Made by a program: the position numbers and the translations under genes. Shown piece by piece: positions 40,861 to 51,853 of a stretch of 64,000 nucleotides of DNA (positions within the stretch are counted from its first letter, which is position 1; every line of letters begins with the position of its first letter). Location: positions 41,262 through 105,261 of the forward strand of contig DASYUH010000109.1 of assembly GCA_036001465.1 (NCBI GenBank), read 5' to 3'. Source of the stretch: Candidatus Polarisedimenticolia bacterium (GTDB lineage Bacteria > Acidobacteriota > Polarisedimenticolia > Gp22-AA2). The notes below the pieces were generated by a model. It saw only the letters and a program-made list of their open reading frames with translations. It did not search any database and was not told the origin of the DNA.

Positions 40861-43104
40861 ATGGGCGCGCACCGCACCCGCATCGTCCCGCTGACCGCAT
40901 CGATCCTGGCCGCGCTGCTCGCGGCGCCCGCCCTGCCACGGGCCTCTCCGGGGGACCGGGAAGAGACGCCTCCGGCCGAGGTCCCTCGTCCCTTGATCGA
41001 ACGCGCCGTCAGCGAGCTGGTCCTGATCGAGACCTATGTCACCGACACCCGCGGCCGGGCGCTGACCGGACTGACGGCGGACGATTTCATCCTGATGGTG
41101 GACGGGCACAAGAGCCCGATCGCCTCGTTCGAGCTGCGCGCGATCGCTCCGCAGGCGGGTGGCGCGGTGACCGCGGCGCAGGAGCCGGCGCCGGGAGAGC
41201 CGGCCCGGCCGCCCGACCTCCCCCGGCGCTTCATGCTCTTCTTCGAGGACGGGACCTCCGCACCGAACGGCCTGACGGCTGCGCGGCAGGCCGCCCATCG
41301 GTTCCTCTCGTCGGGGCTGGTGCCCTCCGACCAGGTCGGGATCGCCGCGTACGACACGGGCCTGAGGATCCTGCACGATTTCACGACCGACCGCGACGCG
41401 TTGCGCGGGGTGATCGACCAGAGCCTGCACGAGGTTCGACGGATCTCCGATTTCGCCGCCGAGCAGCAGAGGCACGACGACGAGATCGAACGCCTGGTCA
41501 CGGAGGCGATCCAGACGTCCTCCATCTCGGACCCGAAACAATCATCCCCCATGGGGAGCGGTAAGAGCCAGGGAGGCGCGGGCGGGTCGAGAGGCCAAGG
41601 CGCGGGCTCCGGGGGTCCCGGCCCGACCCAGAAGATCGATGGCGAGGCCGCGGCGCTTCTGCGCCCTGGTGATCAGGTGGAAAAGGCCAAATACCTCGCC
41701 GAGGCCTATGGCCGGGAGGAGGCGACCCATCTGCGCGACGTTCTCCGCGCCATCCGGACGCTCGTCGACTCCGTCGCCGGATGGCGCGGCTACAAGGCGA
41801 TCGTCTACATGGGGGACGGCATGCCGGAAAATCCGGCGCTGGCGTACGCCGAGCGGATCCTCGCACGCGTCAAGGACAATCGCCTGCTCCTCCGGGTCGC
41901 GTCGTTGTCCCTGTCGTCCGATCTCCAGGCGCTGGTGCAGGCGGCGGCCGCGCGCGGTGTCACGATCCACAGCCTCCAGACCCGGGGCCTGGAAGCGGGG
42001 GACTCCCGGCAATTGCGGGCGGCCCGGCGTCGCACCGACTCGCTCAGGTCGATCGCCCTCAATACCGGCGGGCTCGCCTCGGCCTCGAACGACTTCTTCC
42101 AGGTTTTGCAGGACTTCGACACGAGCAGCCGGACCTACTACATCCTCGGGTTTCAGCCGCAGGGCCCGCCGGACGGCCGTTTCCACGAGGTGCTGGTGAA
42201 ATGCCGGAACAGGGACGCACGCGTGCGCTGGCGGAAGGGATTCACCCGGCTGAAACCCGAGGAGGCGCGTGAGCGGACGATCCTGGCGGCGTACACGGTG
42301 CCGGAGATGTATTCCGAGATGGGGGTCGGGCTGAGCGCCGTCACCGGCCCGGTGGGCCGGTCGGGGCGGATTGCGGATCTGATCCTGCACGTGCCCGGGG
42401 ACAGGATCGTCTATCTGCCGGAGGACGGACGGCCCACGGCCCATCTCGAGGTCGGGCTGGTCGCCGTGGACGATGCCAGGAAGGAGACGGTGCGGGCATC
42501 CCGAACGCTGAGCGTGGCGCTGCGTCCCGAGCACGGACGGCCGGGCACGATCGGGATCGACCTGGTCCACAGGGTCTCGCTGCCGGCCGGGAGCCAGACG
42601 ATCACCGCCGTCGTGCGGGACGGCGCCGGGGGGATGGTCGGCGGCACTCGACTGTCCCTCCCGCCGGCCGGGCCCACGGAGGGCCGGGTCCTCGGCCTGT
42701 CGATCTACTCGCTGCAGGAACGAAGTCTCTGGATCGATCTGCCGGAGGGAGATGCCGGAACGGCGGTTACCGGCGCGGACCGCGAGCCCACGATCGGTCC
42801 CGCCCTCAAGGCTGTCTACGGGCAGGGAGAGCCGCTCGTGTGCGGCTTCAGGATGCCGGAAGGGTCCGGCGGCGAAGGCGCGGAATTGCGACTCGCGATC
42901 CGGAAGGGGGACGCGATCGTGAAGATCGTTGCCATCGAACCCCGGGACATCGGCGCAGACGGGAAGGTGCACGTGCCTCTCCCCGCGGAATCGATTCCTC
43001 CCGGCGACTACACCGTGGCGGTGCAGGAGGTCCTGGCCACGGGGGTTCTCGATCGCGGCGTGGTGCCGCTGGCCGTGCAGCCGGTGGAGGCGCGGCCTCT
43101 CTAG
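40861..43104 (+). CDS. Exported VWFA-related protein of the acidobacterial type
   Basis: The 747-residue product has a signal peptide (residues 8-28) and then ERAVSELVLIETYVTDTRGR and LTADDFILMVDG, the opening of the VWFA-related domain described as TIGR03436 and expanded in Acidobacteriota. The VWA core follows (FMLFFEDGTS, GLVPSDQVGIAAYD), interrupted by a Gly/Ser-rich insert (about 226-262), and continues with AIVYMGDGMPEN and GGLASASNDF. Its MIDAS is not the classical DxSxS: the first strand reads FEDGTS. The C-terminal half is beta-rich and unassigned. Probably a surface or periplasmic adhesion or assembly protein; function unknown. Confidence 0.8.
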   Translation: MGAHRTRIVPLTASILAALLAAPALPRASPGDREETPPAEVPRPLIERAVSELVLIETYVTDTRGRALTGLTADDFILMVDGHKSPIASFELRAIAPQAGGAVTAAQEPAPGEPARPPDLPRRFMLFFEDGTSAPNGLTAARQAAHRFLSSGLVPSDQVGIAAYDTGLRILHDFTTDRDALRGVIDQSLHEVRRISDFAAEQQRHDDEIERLVTEAIQTSSISDPKQSSPMGSGKSQGGAGGSRGQGAGSGGPGPTQKIDGEAAALLRPGDQVEKAKYLAEAYGREEATHLRDVLRAIRTLVDSVAGWRGYKAIVYMGDGMPENPALAYAERILARVKDNRLLLRVASLSLSSDLQALVQAAAARGVTIHSLQTRGLEAGDSRQLRAARRRTDSLRSIALNTGGLASASNDFFQVLQDFDTSSRTYYILGFQPQGPPDGRFHEVLVKCRNRDARVRWRKGFTRLKPEEARERTILAAYTVPEMYSEMGVGLSAVTGPVGRSGRIADLILHVPGDRIVYLPEDGRPTAHLEVGLVAVDDARKETVRASRTLSVALRPEHGRPGTIGIDLVHRVSLPAGSQTITAVVRDGAGGMVGGTRLSLPPAGPTEGRVLGLSIYSLQERSLWIDLPEGDAGTAVTGADREPTIGPALKAVYGQGEPLVCGFRMPEGSGGEGAELRLAIRKGDAIVKIVAIEPRDIGADGKVHVPLPAESIPPGDYTVAVQEVLATGVLDRGVVPLAVQPVEARPL

Positions 43105-43110
43105 TCCCGG

Positions 43111-43222
43111 GTGGGGGGCCGCAGCGCGGGGCGGCTCATGGCTCGCTCGCGAAGGCTGCGCGGTGCCTCGCTCACGCGCATGGCGCGGCTCGAAATCGCC
43201 GCCCCGCGCTGCGGCCCCCCAC
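43111..43222. repeat. 25-bp perfect inverted repeat with a 62-base loop
   Basis: 43111-43135 and 43198-43222 are exact reverse complements over 25 bases, almost all G and C, enclosing 62 bases. The left arm begins seven bases after the VWFA stop codon and the right arm ends about 147 bases before the GIDE gene. There is no T-run after it, so a simple intrinsic terminator is unlikely. It may be a structured RNA, a cruciform or a palindromic element. Confidence 0.75.
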
Positions 43223-43368
43223 CTGTGCCCAGGGGTGTCTCGAGTCTCCAACACCATGGCTGTGCGCGCGCTCGAGGTGTGCCGGCTGAAGGTGGAGAGG
43301 CGGCTTGCCGGGGCGGACTGCCGACCCAATATTGAGTGCGGCAGCAACGCTCGGATGCCCGGGGGCCG

Positions 43369-44352
43369 ATGGACTTCAGGCTGGACTTCAGCAGGCAGAA
43401 CCTCATTCGCACCGCCATCGTCGCCGGCTGCGGCCTGGCGGTCCTCCAGATCCTGGGGCCGTTCCGGGGGGACGGCTCATGGCGGCACGGGCTGTACGAC
43501 GCGCTGGCGGTCCTGGGAGGGGGGGCGCTCCTCCTTTTCGGGTTCGTCCTCTTGAGGCGCAAGCGGCTGATCGAAAACGTCCCGACGTCGAGGATCCGAT
43601 CGGTGGCGATGGGATTCGTCGAGCTGGCGGGGCTGGCGAGGGCGAAGGCGACCGTAGCGGCCCCCTACTCCGACATCCCGTGCGTCTACTTCCGCTACAA
43701 GGTGGAGGAGGAACGGACGAGAAGCCGGGGGGGCCGCACGTGGGTGACGATCGAATCGGGGGACTCGGGAGTGCCATTCCACCTCCAGGACCCGACCGGG
43801 ACGATCCTGGTCGACCCGGCGGGGGCGGAGACGGTGCTGCGGCAGTCGTTCAGGAAGGTCGAGCGGGGCGAGGGCTTCTTCGGGCGGCGCAAGCGATACA
43901 CGGAGTGGTGGATCGTAAGCGGGCAGAAGGTGTTCGTCGCGGGGACCGTGAGGCGGGTGCGGGACCTGGCGCTCGAGAGCCGCGCGACTCTGCACGATCG
44001 GCTGCGGGAGCTGAAGGGGGATGCGCAGCGCATGAGCACGTTCGACGCCGATCGCGACGGCCGGATCAGCACCGAGGAATGGGGGAACGCCGTGCGCGCC
44101 GTGCAGGACGAGGTGGTGCGCGACGCGGCGTCGGCTCCCGCGGCCCCGCCGGAGGACGACGTCCTGATCGGCAAGGGGAGCGACGAGACGACCTTCGTGA
44201 TCGCCGATCGCAGCGAGAAGTGGCTCGTGGGGAGACTGGCCCTGCAGGCGGGGGCGGCGCTCGCGGGCGGGGCGGGCGTGGTCGTCGTATTCAGCGTGTC
44301 GCTTCTGGCGCGGGTGGGAATCCTTCCGGGCGGGTGGATCGTCCGCTGGTGA
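43369..44352 (+). CDS. GIDE-type membrane protein with an embedded EF-hand
   Basis: The 327-residue product has two membrane segments near the N-terminus (about 11-28 and 36-57), then a domain like bacterial GIDE proteins (RIRSVAMGFVELAGLA, APYSDIPCVYFRYKVEE, LQDPTGTILVDPAGA), and a C-terminal membrane segment (about 290-315). An EF-hand calcium loop DADRDGRISTEE occupies residues 226-237 with all ligand positions filled. Bacterial GIDE proteins are related to a mitochondrial E3 ligase but lack RING domains; their role is unknown and they often occur near LemA, as here. ATG 43369 is preceded by GGGGG; a GTG eleven codons earlier is possible. Confidence 0.75.
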   Translation: MDFRLDFSRQNLIRTAIVAGCGLAVLQILGPFRGDGSWRHGLYDALAVLGGGALLLFGFVLLRRKRLIENVPTSRIRSVAMGFVELAGLARAKATVAAPYSDIPCVYFRYKVEEERTRSRGGRTWVTIESGDSGVPFHLQDPTGTILVDPAGAETVLRQSFRKVERGEGFFGRRKRYTEWWIVSGQKVFVAGTVRRVRDLALESRATLHDRLRELKGDAQRMSTFDADRDGRISTEEWGNAVRAVQDEVVRDAASAPAAPPEDDVLIGKGSDETTFVIADRSEKWLVGRLALQAGAALAGGAGVVVVFSVSLLARVGILPGGWIVRW

Positions 44353-44358
44353 CGGCCG

Positions 44359-46629
<2,271 letters not shown>

Positions 46630-46767
46630 GGACGTAACTATGCCCAGAACCCCGGCGCGGAGCAACTCCGGAAACGACCCGCCTTGCGCCGCAGGAGCCG
46701 CGGGCTATATTCCCCATCGCGGCCGCCGGCGCGCGGCGGTGACGATTTTGATATCGGGGAGGCTGGC

Positions 46768-47337
46768 ATGGGCATCGTCGTCCTGATCGTCATGGCCCTC
46801 GCGGTCGTGATCGCCTTGAGCTACCTGGCCGGGATCTACAACCAACTGGTCTCGGTCCGGGTCAACGTCGACAAGTCCTGGTCGAACATCGAGGTCCTGG
46901 AGAAGCAGCGCTACGACGAGATCCCGAAGCTCGTGACGATCTGCGAGGGGCACATGCAGTACGAGAGGGAGACGCTCCAGAGGGTCATCGAGGCGCGCAC
47001 GCGCTACCTCGAGGCCCGGGGCCCCGCGGCCAAGGGGCTGGCGGGCTCTCAGATGGCGATCGCCCTGAAGAGCCTGTTCGCGGTGGCCGAGAGCTACCCC
47101 GACCTCAAGGCGAGCCAGAGCTTCCTGCAGCTGCAGGGGCGGATCACGTCCCTCGAGAACGAGATCGCCGACCGGCGCGAGTTCTACAACGATTCAGTCA
47201 CCATCCTGAACACCCGCATCGAGCAGGTCCCGTACATCGTCTTCGCGCGCCTGCTGAACTACGCGCCGCGGGAGATGTACAAGGTGGGGGCCGCGGAGCG
47301 GGCAGTCCCCGGGATCAAGTTCGCCTTCCCGCGCTGA
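46768..47337 (+). CDS. lemA: LemA family protein
   Basis: The 189-residue protein begins with a single membrane segment (MGIVVLIVMALAVVIAL, residues 1-17) followed by the helical LemA domain (YNQLVSVRVNVDKSWSNIEV, LQGRITSLENEIADRREFYND, and FPR at the C-terminus). LemA proteins form long helical bundles anchored in the membrane, topology N-out; function is poorly known. GGGGAGG lies five bases before ATG 46768. The GIDE-type gene 2.4 kb upstream is a frequent LemA partner elsewhere. Confidence 0.92.
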   Translation: MGIVVLIVMALAVVIALSYLAGIYNQLVSVRVNVDKSWSNIEVLEKQRYDEIPKLVTICEGHMQYERETLQRVIEARTRYLEARGPAAKGLAGSQMAIALKSLFAVAESYPDLKASQSFLQLQGRITSLENEIADRREFYNDSVTILNTRIEQVPYIVFARLLNYAPREMYKVGAAERAVPGIKFAFPR

Positions 47338-47353
47338 CCGCCAGCCTTCCTCA

Positions 47354-47516
47354 GCCGGTGGCGCCGCGGCCTGCGCCCGCCGAGGACGGGTCCGGCTCGC
47401 TGCGCGAGCCTCCCCTCTGTTCGCCTCGCGCCCACCCGCCGCGCTGAAGGTCGCGCGGCGGGGCCCGGCGCGAGGTCTCACAAGCCCCGGCGGGCGCAGG
47501 CCGCGGCGCCGCCGGC
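47354..47516. repeat. 163-base branched inverted repeat between convergent genes
   Basis: 47354-47382 and 47488-47516 are complementary over 29 positions with one mismatch. Inside lie a hairpin with a 7-bp stem (47394-47400 with 47404-47410) and a second arm of two 9-bp stems (47424-47432 with 47467-47475, and 47436-47444 with 47453-47461). It would fold as a three-way junction. It separates lemA from a convergent gene, so bidirectional termination is possible, but there is no T-run and the structure is far larger than a terminator. Confidence 0.75.
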
Positions 47517-47583
47517 TGCGGACGGCCTAGCCCCGAAGTGCGGGCCGGTCGATCGTTCCCGGCGCTGCTCGTTTGCTTTGCGG

Positions 47584-48462
47584 TCAGTCGCTGGATTTTG
47601 GCTGGCTGCCGGTTTTCGGGTGATTGCTGCTCGGGTGGCGGTCCAGGAGGGCTTCGAACTCGCCGACGGGGTCGGCGCCGGCGCTGTCGGAGTCTTTCAC
47701 CTCGGTGGTCTCGGATTCCTCGACGATCCGGACCTCCGATGACTCGGGGTACTTGCGGAGCAGGTTCTCGCTGACCTGTCCCATCACCAGGGCCGCCTTC
47801 TTGGTGAGCTGGCTGTAGGACGTGTTCTCGTAGCCGCTGAAATAGCCCTCGGCGAACCCCTGCCGGCCCTCGAACACGGTCAGGTCCATGCGGGCGAAGC
47901 TGCGGGGGGCGGCGCTGGTGGAGCCGAAGATGGCGCGCATGGTGGCTTTCCCCTTGGACACGCCGACCGCCTGGATGCGGGCGAGCGCCACGCCGTCCAC
48001 CTTGAGGAAGGCGCACAGCTTCACCGCGGCCTCGCCGGCCGTGTAGCGGTGCTGGCGCACCTGCTTCGGCCGCCGGACGATCCTGGACCACTCCTCGTCA
48101 TAGCGGTCGTTCATCTTCCGGGCGAGGGCGCCGAGGGCGGCGCTCCGCCCGAGCTCCTGGGACGTCACGGCGCGGACCTTGTACCCCTTCGCTGCGAGCA
48201 TCGCCTTCAACGCGGCGAAGCCCTCGTTCTCCAGCGCGGCGCTCTCCTGCACCATCTGGTCGGTCATGATGACCTTTTCCTTGACGAACTCGGCGTGCGG
48301 CAGGAGCAGGGCCACCGTCATCGGCCGGGACTTCTTGCCCAGGAAGCCGGCGGTCATGTACCCCCGGGCGAAGGCCGCCGCCGACGAGGCGACGCCGAGC
48401 ACGAGCGCCAGGGCGATCAGGGACCGCGTGGTCCGCGAGTTCGGTCGGGATGACGTCTTCAT
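47584..48462 (-). CDS. Exported protein of unknown function, co-operonic with an M48 protease
   Basis: The 292-residue product starts at ATG 48462, overlapping the M48 gene stop as ATGA. A signal peptide covers residues 12-32 (SLIALALVLGVASSAAAFA). The mature part has an alpha/beta pattern (VALLLPHAEF, KAMLAAKGYKVRAV) and ends in an acidic, Ser-rich tail. I do not recognise the family; it faintly resembles periplasmic proteins that support lipoprotein complexes. Translational coupling suggests it acts with the M48 protease, as substrate, partner or chaperone. Confidence 0.65.
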   Translation of the reverse strand: MKTSSRPNSRTTRSLIALALVLGVASSAAAFARGYMTAGFLGKKSRPMTVALLLPHAEFVKEKVIMTDQMVQESAALENEGFAALKAMLAAKGYKVRAVTSQELGRSAALGALARKMNDRYDEEWSRIVRRPKQVRQHRYTAGEAAVKLCAFLKVDGVALARIQAVGVSKGKATMRAIFGSTSAAPRSFARMDLTVFEGRQGFAEGYFSGYENTSYSQLTKKAALVMGQVSENLLRKYPESSEVRIVEESETTEVKDSDSAGADPVGEFEALLDRHPSSNHPKTGSQPKSSD

Positions 48463-49811
48463 CGGGTCTTTCCTCCGGTCTTGATGGCCGCGTTGATGTC
48501 CTTCATCTCGTTCAGGATGACGCCCTTGTCGTGCGCTGCGGGGCGGGCGCGCAGGTAGATGACGAACTCCTTGCCGGCGTTGACGAAGCGCTTCTGGCGC
48601 TTGAGGACGTAGCCGAGGCCGCGGTGGGCCTCGGCGGCCCCCGGGTCGAGCGCCAGGGCGCGCATGTACGCCTGCTGGGCGGAGTCGAGGTTCTGCTTCT
48701 GCGCCGCGCGCCCCTCGGGGGTCTCGAGGAGACGCGCCTCGCGCTCGCTCCGCGTGTAGCGCTCGCGCGTGACGGCGTTTCTCAGTTTCTGCTTGTTGGT
48801 CGGGCCGGCCTCCCCTTCGAACAGGGCCCGCGGCCCGAGGGCGAGGCGCGCGTCCCCCAGGGTCACCTGGGCGGCCGGGTCGCTCTCGTCCTCGCGGACC
48901 AGGCGCTTCGCCAGGGCGACGGCGGACCGCGGACGGTCGGCGGCGATCAGGTCCTGCGCGGTCTCGAGGGAGAGGCGCCGCACGAGCGATCGGTAGCCGC
49001 GCGCGCCGACCTTGAGGGCGGCGAGGTCGGCCCCCTGCGTCAGGCCCGGAATCATCTCCTGCGTGTAGGCGATGCGCGCCTCGAGCTGGGGATGCGTGTT
49101 CCATTTCGACTTGAAGTCCGGGTTCTCCCCTTCGGGGTCCTGCATCAGGATCTCGAACAGGCCGCGCATCTCCCTGGGGTCGTAGCCGGCCTTCAGCATC
49201 CGCTTCGCCCCCAGCCGGTCGGCCTCCTCCTCGAGGTCGCGGCCGTAGCCGAAGACGCTCATGGCGAGGAAGTAATCGCCGACGCCGAGGGTGAGTGGCC
49301 CGAGGATCGCCCCGGCGATGGTCTTGCGGCGCGCCGATCGGTACGACAGGATGCCGTGGTGGCCGGCCGTGTGCTGCACCTCGTGGGCCAGGACGGCGGC
49401 GAGCTGCGCCTCGTTCTCGATCTGCGCCAGGAGTCCGGTGTTCACGTACAGCTGGCCGTCCGGAAGGGCGAAGGCGTTGGCCGCGGCGTCGCGCAGGACG
49501 TGGACGCGGTAGCGCATGTACGGATCGGTCGGCTTCGGCGCGAGCTGCGCGCCGAGGCGCGACAGCGCCGCCTCGAGCTCGGGCGCGTCGTAGCGGTAGC
49601 CCCGGCGGACGAACTGGTCTTCGTAGGCGCCGGCGTTCTTCATGAGCTGCGTTTCGCTGCTCTTGAGCTCCAGCGGGCCGTAGAACCCTTCGCCGTCCGC
49701 CAAGGCCGCGGCCGGCGCCAGGGCGCTGCCGATGAGGAAGGTCATATAAATGATGCGGGAGGAAACGGGGGCCGGCGGGAGGCGGCGATCACGGATTCGT
49801 AGTTCCGTCAC
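48459..49811 (-). CDS. Exported M48 zinc metalloprotease with C-terminal helical repeats
   Basis: The product has the M48 zinc motif HEVQH (His143, Glu144, His147 counted from GTG 49811) and a downstream EEEADRLG that supplies the third ligand. A signal peptide ends ALADG near residue 40. After about residue 270 the protein is helical and TPR-like (AQQAYMRALALDPGAAEAHRG), as in BepA/YfgC, which proteolyses misassembled outer-membrane proteins. GTG 49811 gives a charged signal peptide start (450 residues); ATG 49745 (428 residues) would begin directly with the hydrophobic part. It is the first gene of a two-gene operon. Confidence 0.87.
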   Translation of the reverse strand: MTELRIRDRRLPPAPVSSRIIYMTFLIGSALAPAAALADGEGFYGPLELKSSETQLMKNAGAYEDQFVRRGYRYDAPELEAALSRLGAQLAPKPTDPYMRYRVHVLRDAAANAFALPDGQLYVNTGLLAQIENEAQLAAVLAHEVQHTAGHHGILSYRSARRKTIAGAILGPLTLGVGDYFLAMSVFGYGRDLEEEADRLGAKRMLKAGYDPREMRGLFEILMQDPEGENPDFKSKWNTHPQLEARIAYTQEMIPGLTQGADLAALKVGARGYRSLVRRLSLETAQDLIAADRPRSAVALAKRLVREDESDPAAQVTLGDARLALGPRALFEGEAGPTNKQKLRNAVTRERYTRSEREARLLETPEGRAAQKQNLDSAQQAYMRALALDPGAAEAHRGLGYVLKRQKRFVNAGKEFVIYLRARPAAHDKGVILNEMKDINAAIKTGGKTR

Positions 49812-49856
49812 GTTCGTGAGGACTCCGGTCGCCAGGGACGGGGCGCGACGACTCTG

Positions 49857-49884
49857 AATCTAGGTTCGGGCCCCGTGCTGTCAA
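49857..49884 (-). promoter_or_regulatory. Promoter of the M48 protease operon
   Basis: On the minus strand TTGACA (49884-49879) and TAGATT (49862-49857) are separated by 16 bases; the start would lie near 49850, about 40 bases before GTG 49811. Confidence 0.65.
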
Positions 49885-49885
49885 G

Positions 49886-49908
49886 GCGATCGGCGCGGCG
49901 CCGATCGC
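49886..49908. promoter_or_regulatory. 23-base perfect palindrome next to the M48 promoter
   Basis: GCGATCGGCGC, a central G, and the reverse complement of the arm form a perfect 11+1+11 palindrome. Its edge lies one base from the -35 box of the M48 promoter. It may be an operator for a dimeric regulator of the divergent M48 and topoisomerase VI genes, or only a GC-rich chance palindrome. Confidence 0.4.
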
Positions 49909-49932
49909 TGCGGACAAGCGAGCCCCGAAGTA

Positions 49933-49963
49933 CGGGCCGCACCCTTGGTCTCGGTGCGGCCCG
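49933..49963. promoter_or_regulatory. 11-bp inverted repeat upstream of the topoisomerase VI genes
   Basis: CGGGCCGCACC (49933-49943) and its reverse complement (49953-49963) enclose nine bases. It lies about 45 bases before the topoisomerase VI B start, upstream of the -10 box, where a regulator could act. No T-run follows, so it is not an obvious terminator. Confidence 0.4.
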
Positions 49964-49993
49964 ATTCCTTCCCGGGGCGCGACGCGGCGACTC

Positions 49994-50002
49994 TGATAGA
50001 AT
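49994..50002 (+). promoter_or_regulatory. Extended -10 element of the topoisomerase VI operon, leaderless
   Basis: TGATAGAAT (TG-N-TAGAAT) ends six bases before ATG 50009. No -35 hexamer is visible, which an extended -10 can tolerate. Transcription should begin at or next to the ATG, so the B-subunit mRNA is probably leaderless; no Shine-Dalgarno sequence is present. Confidence 0.5.
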
Positions 50003-50008
50003 TCCGCG

Positions 50009-51853
50009 ATGGCAAGGAAGGCGAAGACAGCCGGGGCAACGGCGCGATCGCCGAAAGCGCCGTCCAGGGCGGGCCAGAAGAAGGGCAAGGGAAAAGTCGT
50101 GCAGATGGATCTGTTCCGGGCCGATCGCAAGGGGGCGGCACCCGCGGGAGCGCCGGGCACCAAGCGCCGTGCCGCGAAGGCCGCGGCCCCGAAGCGCCCG
50201 GCCGCCAAAGTCGCCGCCCTCGAGGTCGTGCCGGACGCCGCACCGGAGACTCAAGCGGCGCCGGAGGCGGCCTCGCCCCCCGCGAAGGCTCCGGCCGCGC
50301 GGCGGCGCGAGACGGCCGAGTCGCTCGGCAAGAGGCAGCGCGAGATCTCCGTCGCCGAATTCTTCCAGAAGAACCGGCACCTCCTCGGATTCGACAATCC
50401 CGCCAAGGCGCTGTTGACCGCGACAAAAGAGGCGGTGGACAACTCCCTCGACGCCTGCGAGGAGGCGGGGATCCTGCCGGAGATCACCGTCGCCATCGAG
50501 GAGCTGGCGGAGGACCGCTTCCGCCTGTCGATCACCGACAACGGGCCCGGGATCGTGCGCGGCCAGATCCCGAAGGTGTTCGGGAAGCTCCTGTACGGCT
50601 CGAAGTTCCACATCCTGCGGCAGAGCCGCGGGCAGCAGGGGATCGGCATCTCGGCCGCCGGCATGTACGCGCAGCTGACGACCGGGCAGCCGATCCGCAT
50701 CACGTCGCGCACGGGCAAGAGCCGGCCGGCCCACTTCTTCGAGATCCAGATCGACACGACGCGCAACGAGCCCAAGGTGCTCACGGACCGCGAAGTGCCG
50801 TGGGACCAGGAGCACGGCACGCGCGTCGAGATGGACATCGCCGGCACCTACAAGAAGGGGCGCCGGTCGGTGGACGACTACGTGGTGCAGTCGGCGCTCG
50901 CCAACCCGCACGCCACCGTGCACTACCGCCCGCCCAAGGGGGACGAGTTCCGGCGCGAGCGGTTGACCTCCGAGCTGCCGCGCGAGCCCCTGGCGATCAG
51001 GCCGCACCCGTACGGGGTCGAGCTGGGTGTCCTGATCTCGATGCTGCGCGACACGAAGGGACGGTCGCTGCGCGGCGCGCTGCAGCAGGACTTCTCGCGG
51101 GTCAGCGCCAAGGTGGCGGAGGAGATCTGCGCCGCGGCGGGGCTCGACCCGGACGCCAAGCCGCGCTCGCTCACCGTCGCCCAGGTCGAGACGCTGTTCC
51201 GCGCCATCCCGAAGGTGAAGATCATGGCGCCGCCGGCCTCGACCATCGTGCCGATCGGCGAGGGACTCATCCTCGAGGGGCTGAAGCAGACGCTCAAGGC
51301 CGACTTCTATACCTCGGCCACGCGGCCTCCGGCGGTCTACCGCGGCAACCCGTTCGTCGTCGAGGCGGGCCTGGCGTACGGCGGCGAGCTGCCGGCCGAA
51401 GAGCTGATCGATCTGTGGCGCTTCGCCAACCGCGTGCCGCTGCAGTACCAGCAGTCGGCCTGCGCCATCACGCGCGGCGCCCTCACCACCGACTGGCGCA
51501 ACTACGGCATGCAGCAGAGCAAGGGGGCGCTGCCGGCGGCGCCGATGGTCCTGTTCGTGCACATGGCCAGCGTCTGGGTGCCGTTCACCTCGGAGAGCAA
51601 GGAGGCGATCGCCTCGTACCCCGAGATCATCCGCGAGCTCAGGCTCGCCCTGCAGGAGGTCGGCCGCCGCCTCGGCTCCTACCTGCGCCACCGGCGCCGC
51701 CTGGCCGAGGCCGAGCAGAAGCGCTCCTACATCACGTCGTACATCCCGCACATCGGCATCGCCCTCAAGGAGATCCTCGGACTGACGAAGACGGAGGAGG
51801 ACAAAATCGTGAAGACGCTCACGGAAACCCTCGAGAAGAGCCGGCTGCCATGA
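50009..51853 (+). CDS. top6B: DNA topoisomerase VI subunit B with a basic N-terminal extension
   Basis: Topoisomerase VI (type IIB) is an A2B2 enzyme typical of archaea that passes one duplex through another using ATP. This 614-residue B subunit has the GHKL ATPase motifs EAVDNSLDA (Asn145 for Mg), DNGPGI (177-182) and the ATP lid GQQGIGIS, followed by the transducer domain ([20 protein letters not shown]). About 110 residues precede the usual N-terminal strap: a Lys/Ala/Pro-rich tail carrying QMDLF at 32-36, which matches the bacterial sliding-clamp-binding consensus. The methyltransferase gene overlaps its stop as ATGA and subunit A follows, so both subunits come from one operon. Confidence 0.93.
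   Translation: MARKAKTAGATARSPKAPSRAGQKKGKGKVVQMDLFRADRKGAAPAGAPGTKRRAAKAAAPKRPAAKVAALEVVPDAAPETQAAPEAASPPAKAPAARRRETAESLGKRQREISVAEFFQKNRHLLGFDNPAKALLTATKEAVDNSLDACEEAGILPEITVAIEELAEDRFRLSITDNGPGIVRGQIPKVFGKLLYGSKFHILRQSRGQQGIGISAAGMYAQLTTGQPIRITSRTGKSRPAHFFEIQIDTTRNEPKVLTDREVPWDQEHGTRVEMDIAGTYKKGRRSVDDYVVQSALANPHATVHYRPPKGDEFRRERLTSELPREPLAIRPHPYGVELGVLISMLRDTKGRSLRGALQQDFSRVSAKVAEEICAAAGLDPDAKPRSLTVAQVETLFRAIPKVKIMAPPASTIVPIGEGLILEGLKQTLKADFYTSATRPPAVYRGNPFVVEAGLAYGGELPAEELIDLWRFANRVPLQYQQSACAITRGALTTDWRNYGMQQSKGALPAAPMVLFVHMASVWVPFTSESKEAIASYPEIIRELRLALQEVGRRLGSYLRHRRRLAEAEQKRSYITSYIPHIGIALKEILGLTKTEEDKIVKTLTETLEKSRLP

Noticed and set aside
43111..43222. Insertion-sequence remnant bounded by inverted repeats
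   Set aside because: The interior is only 62 bases with no transposase fragment, and I saw no target-site duplication at the edges.
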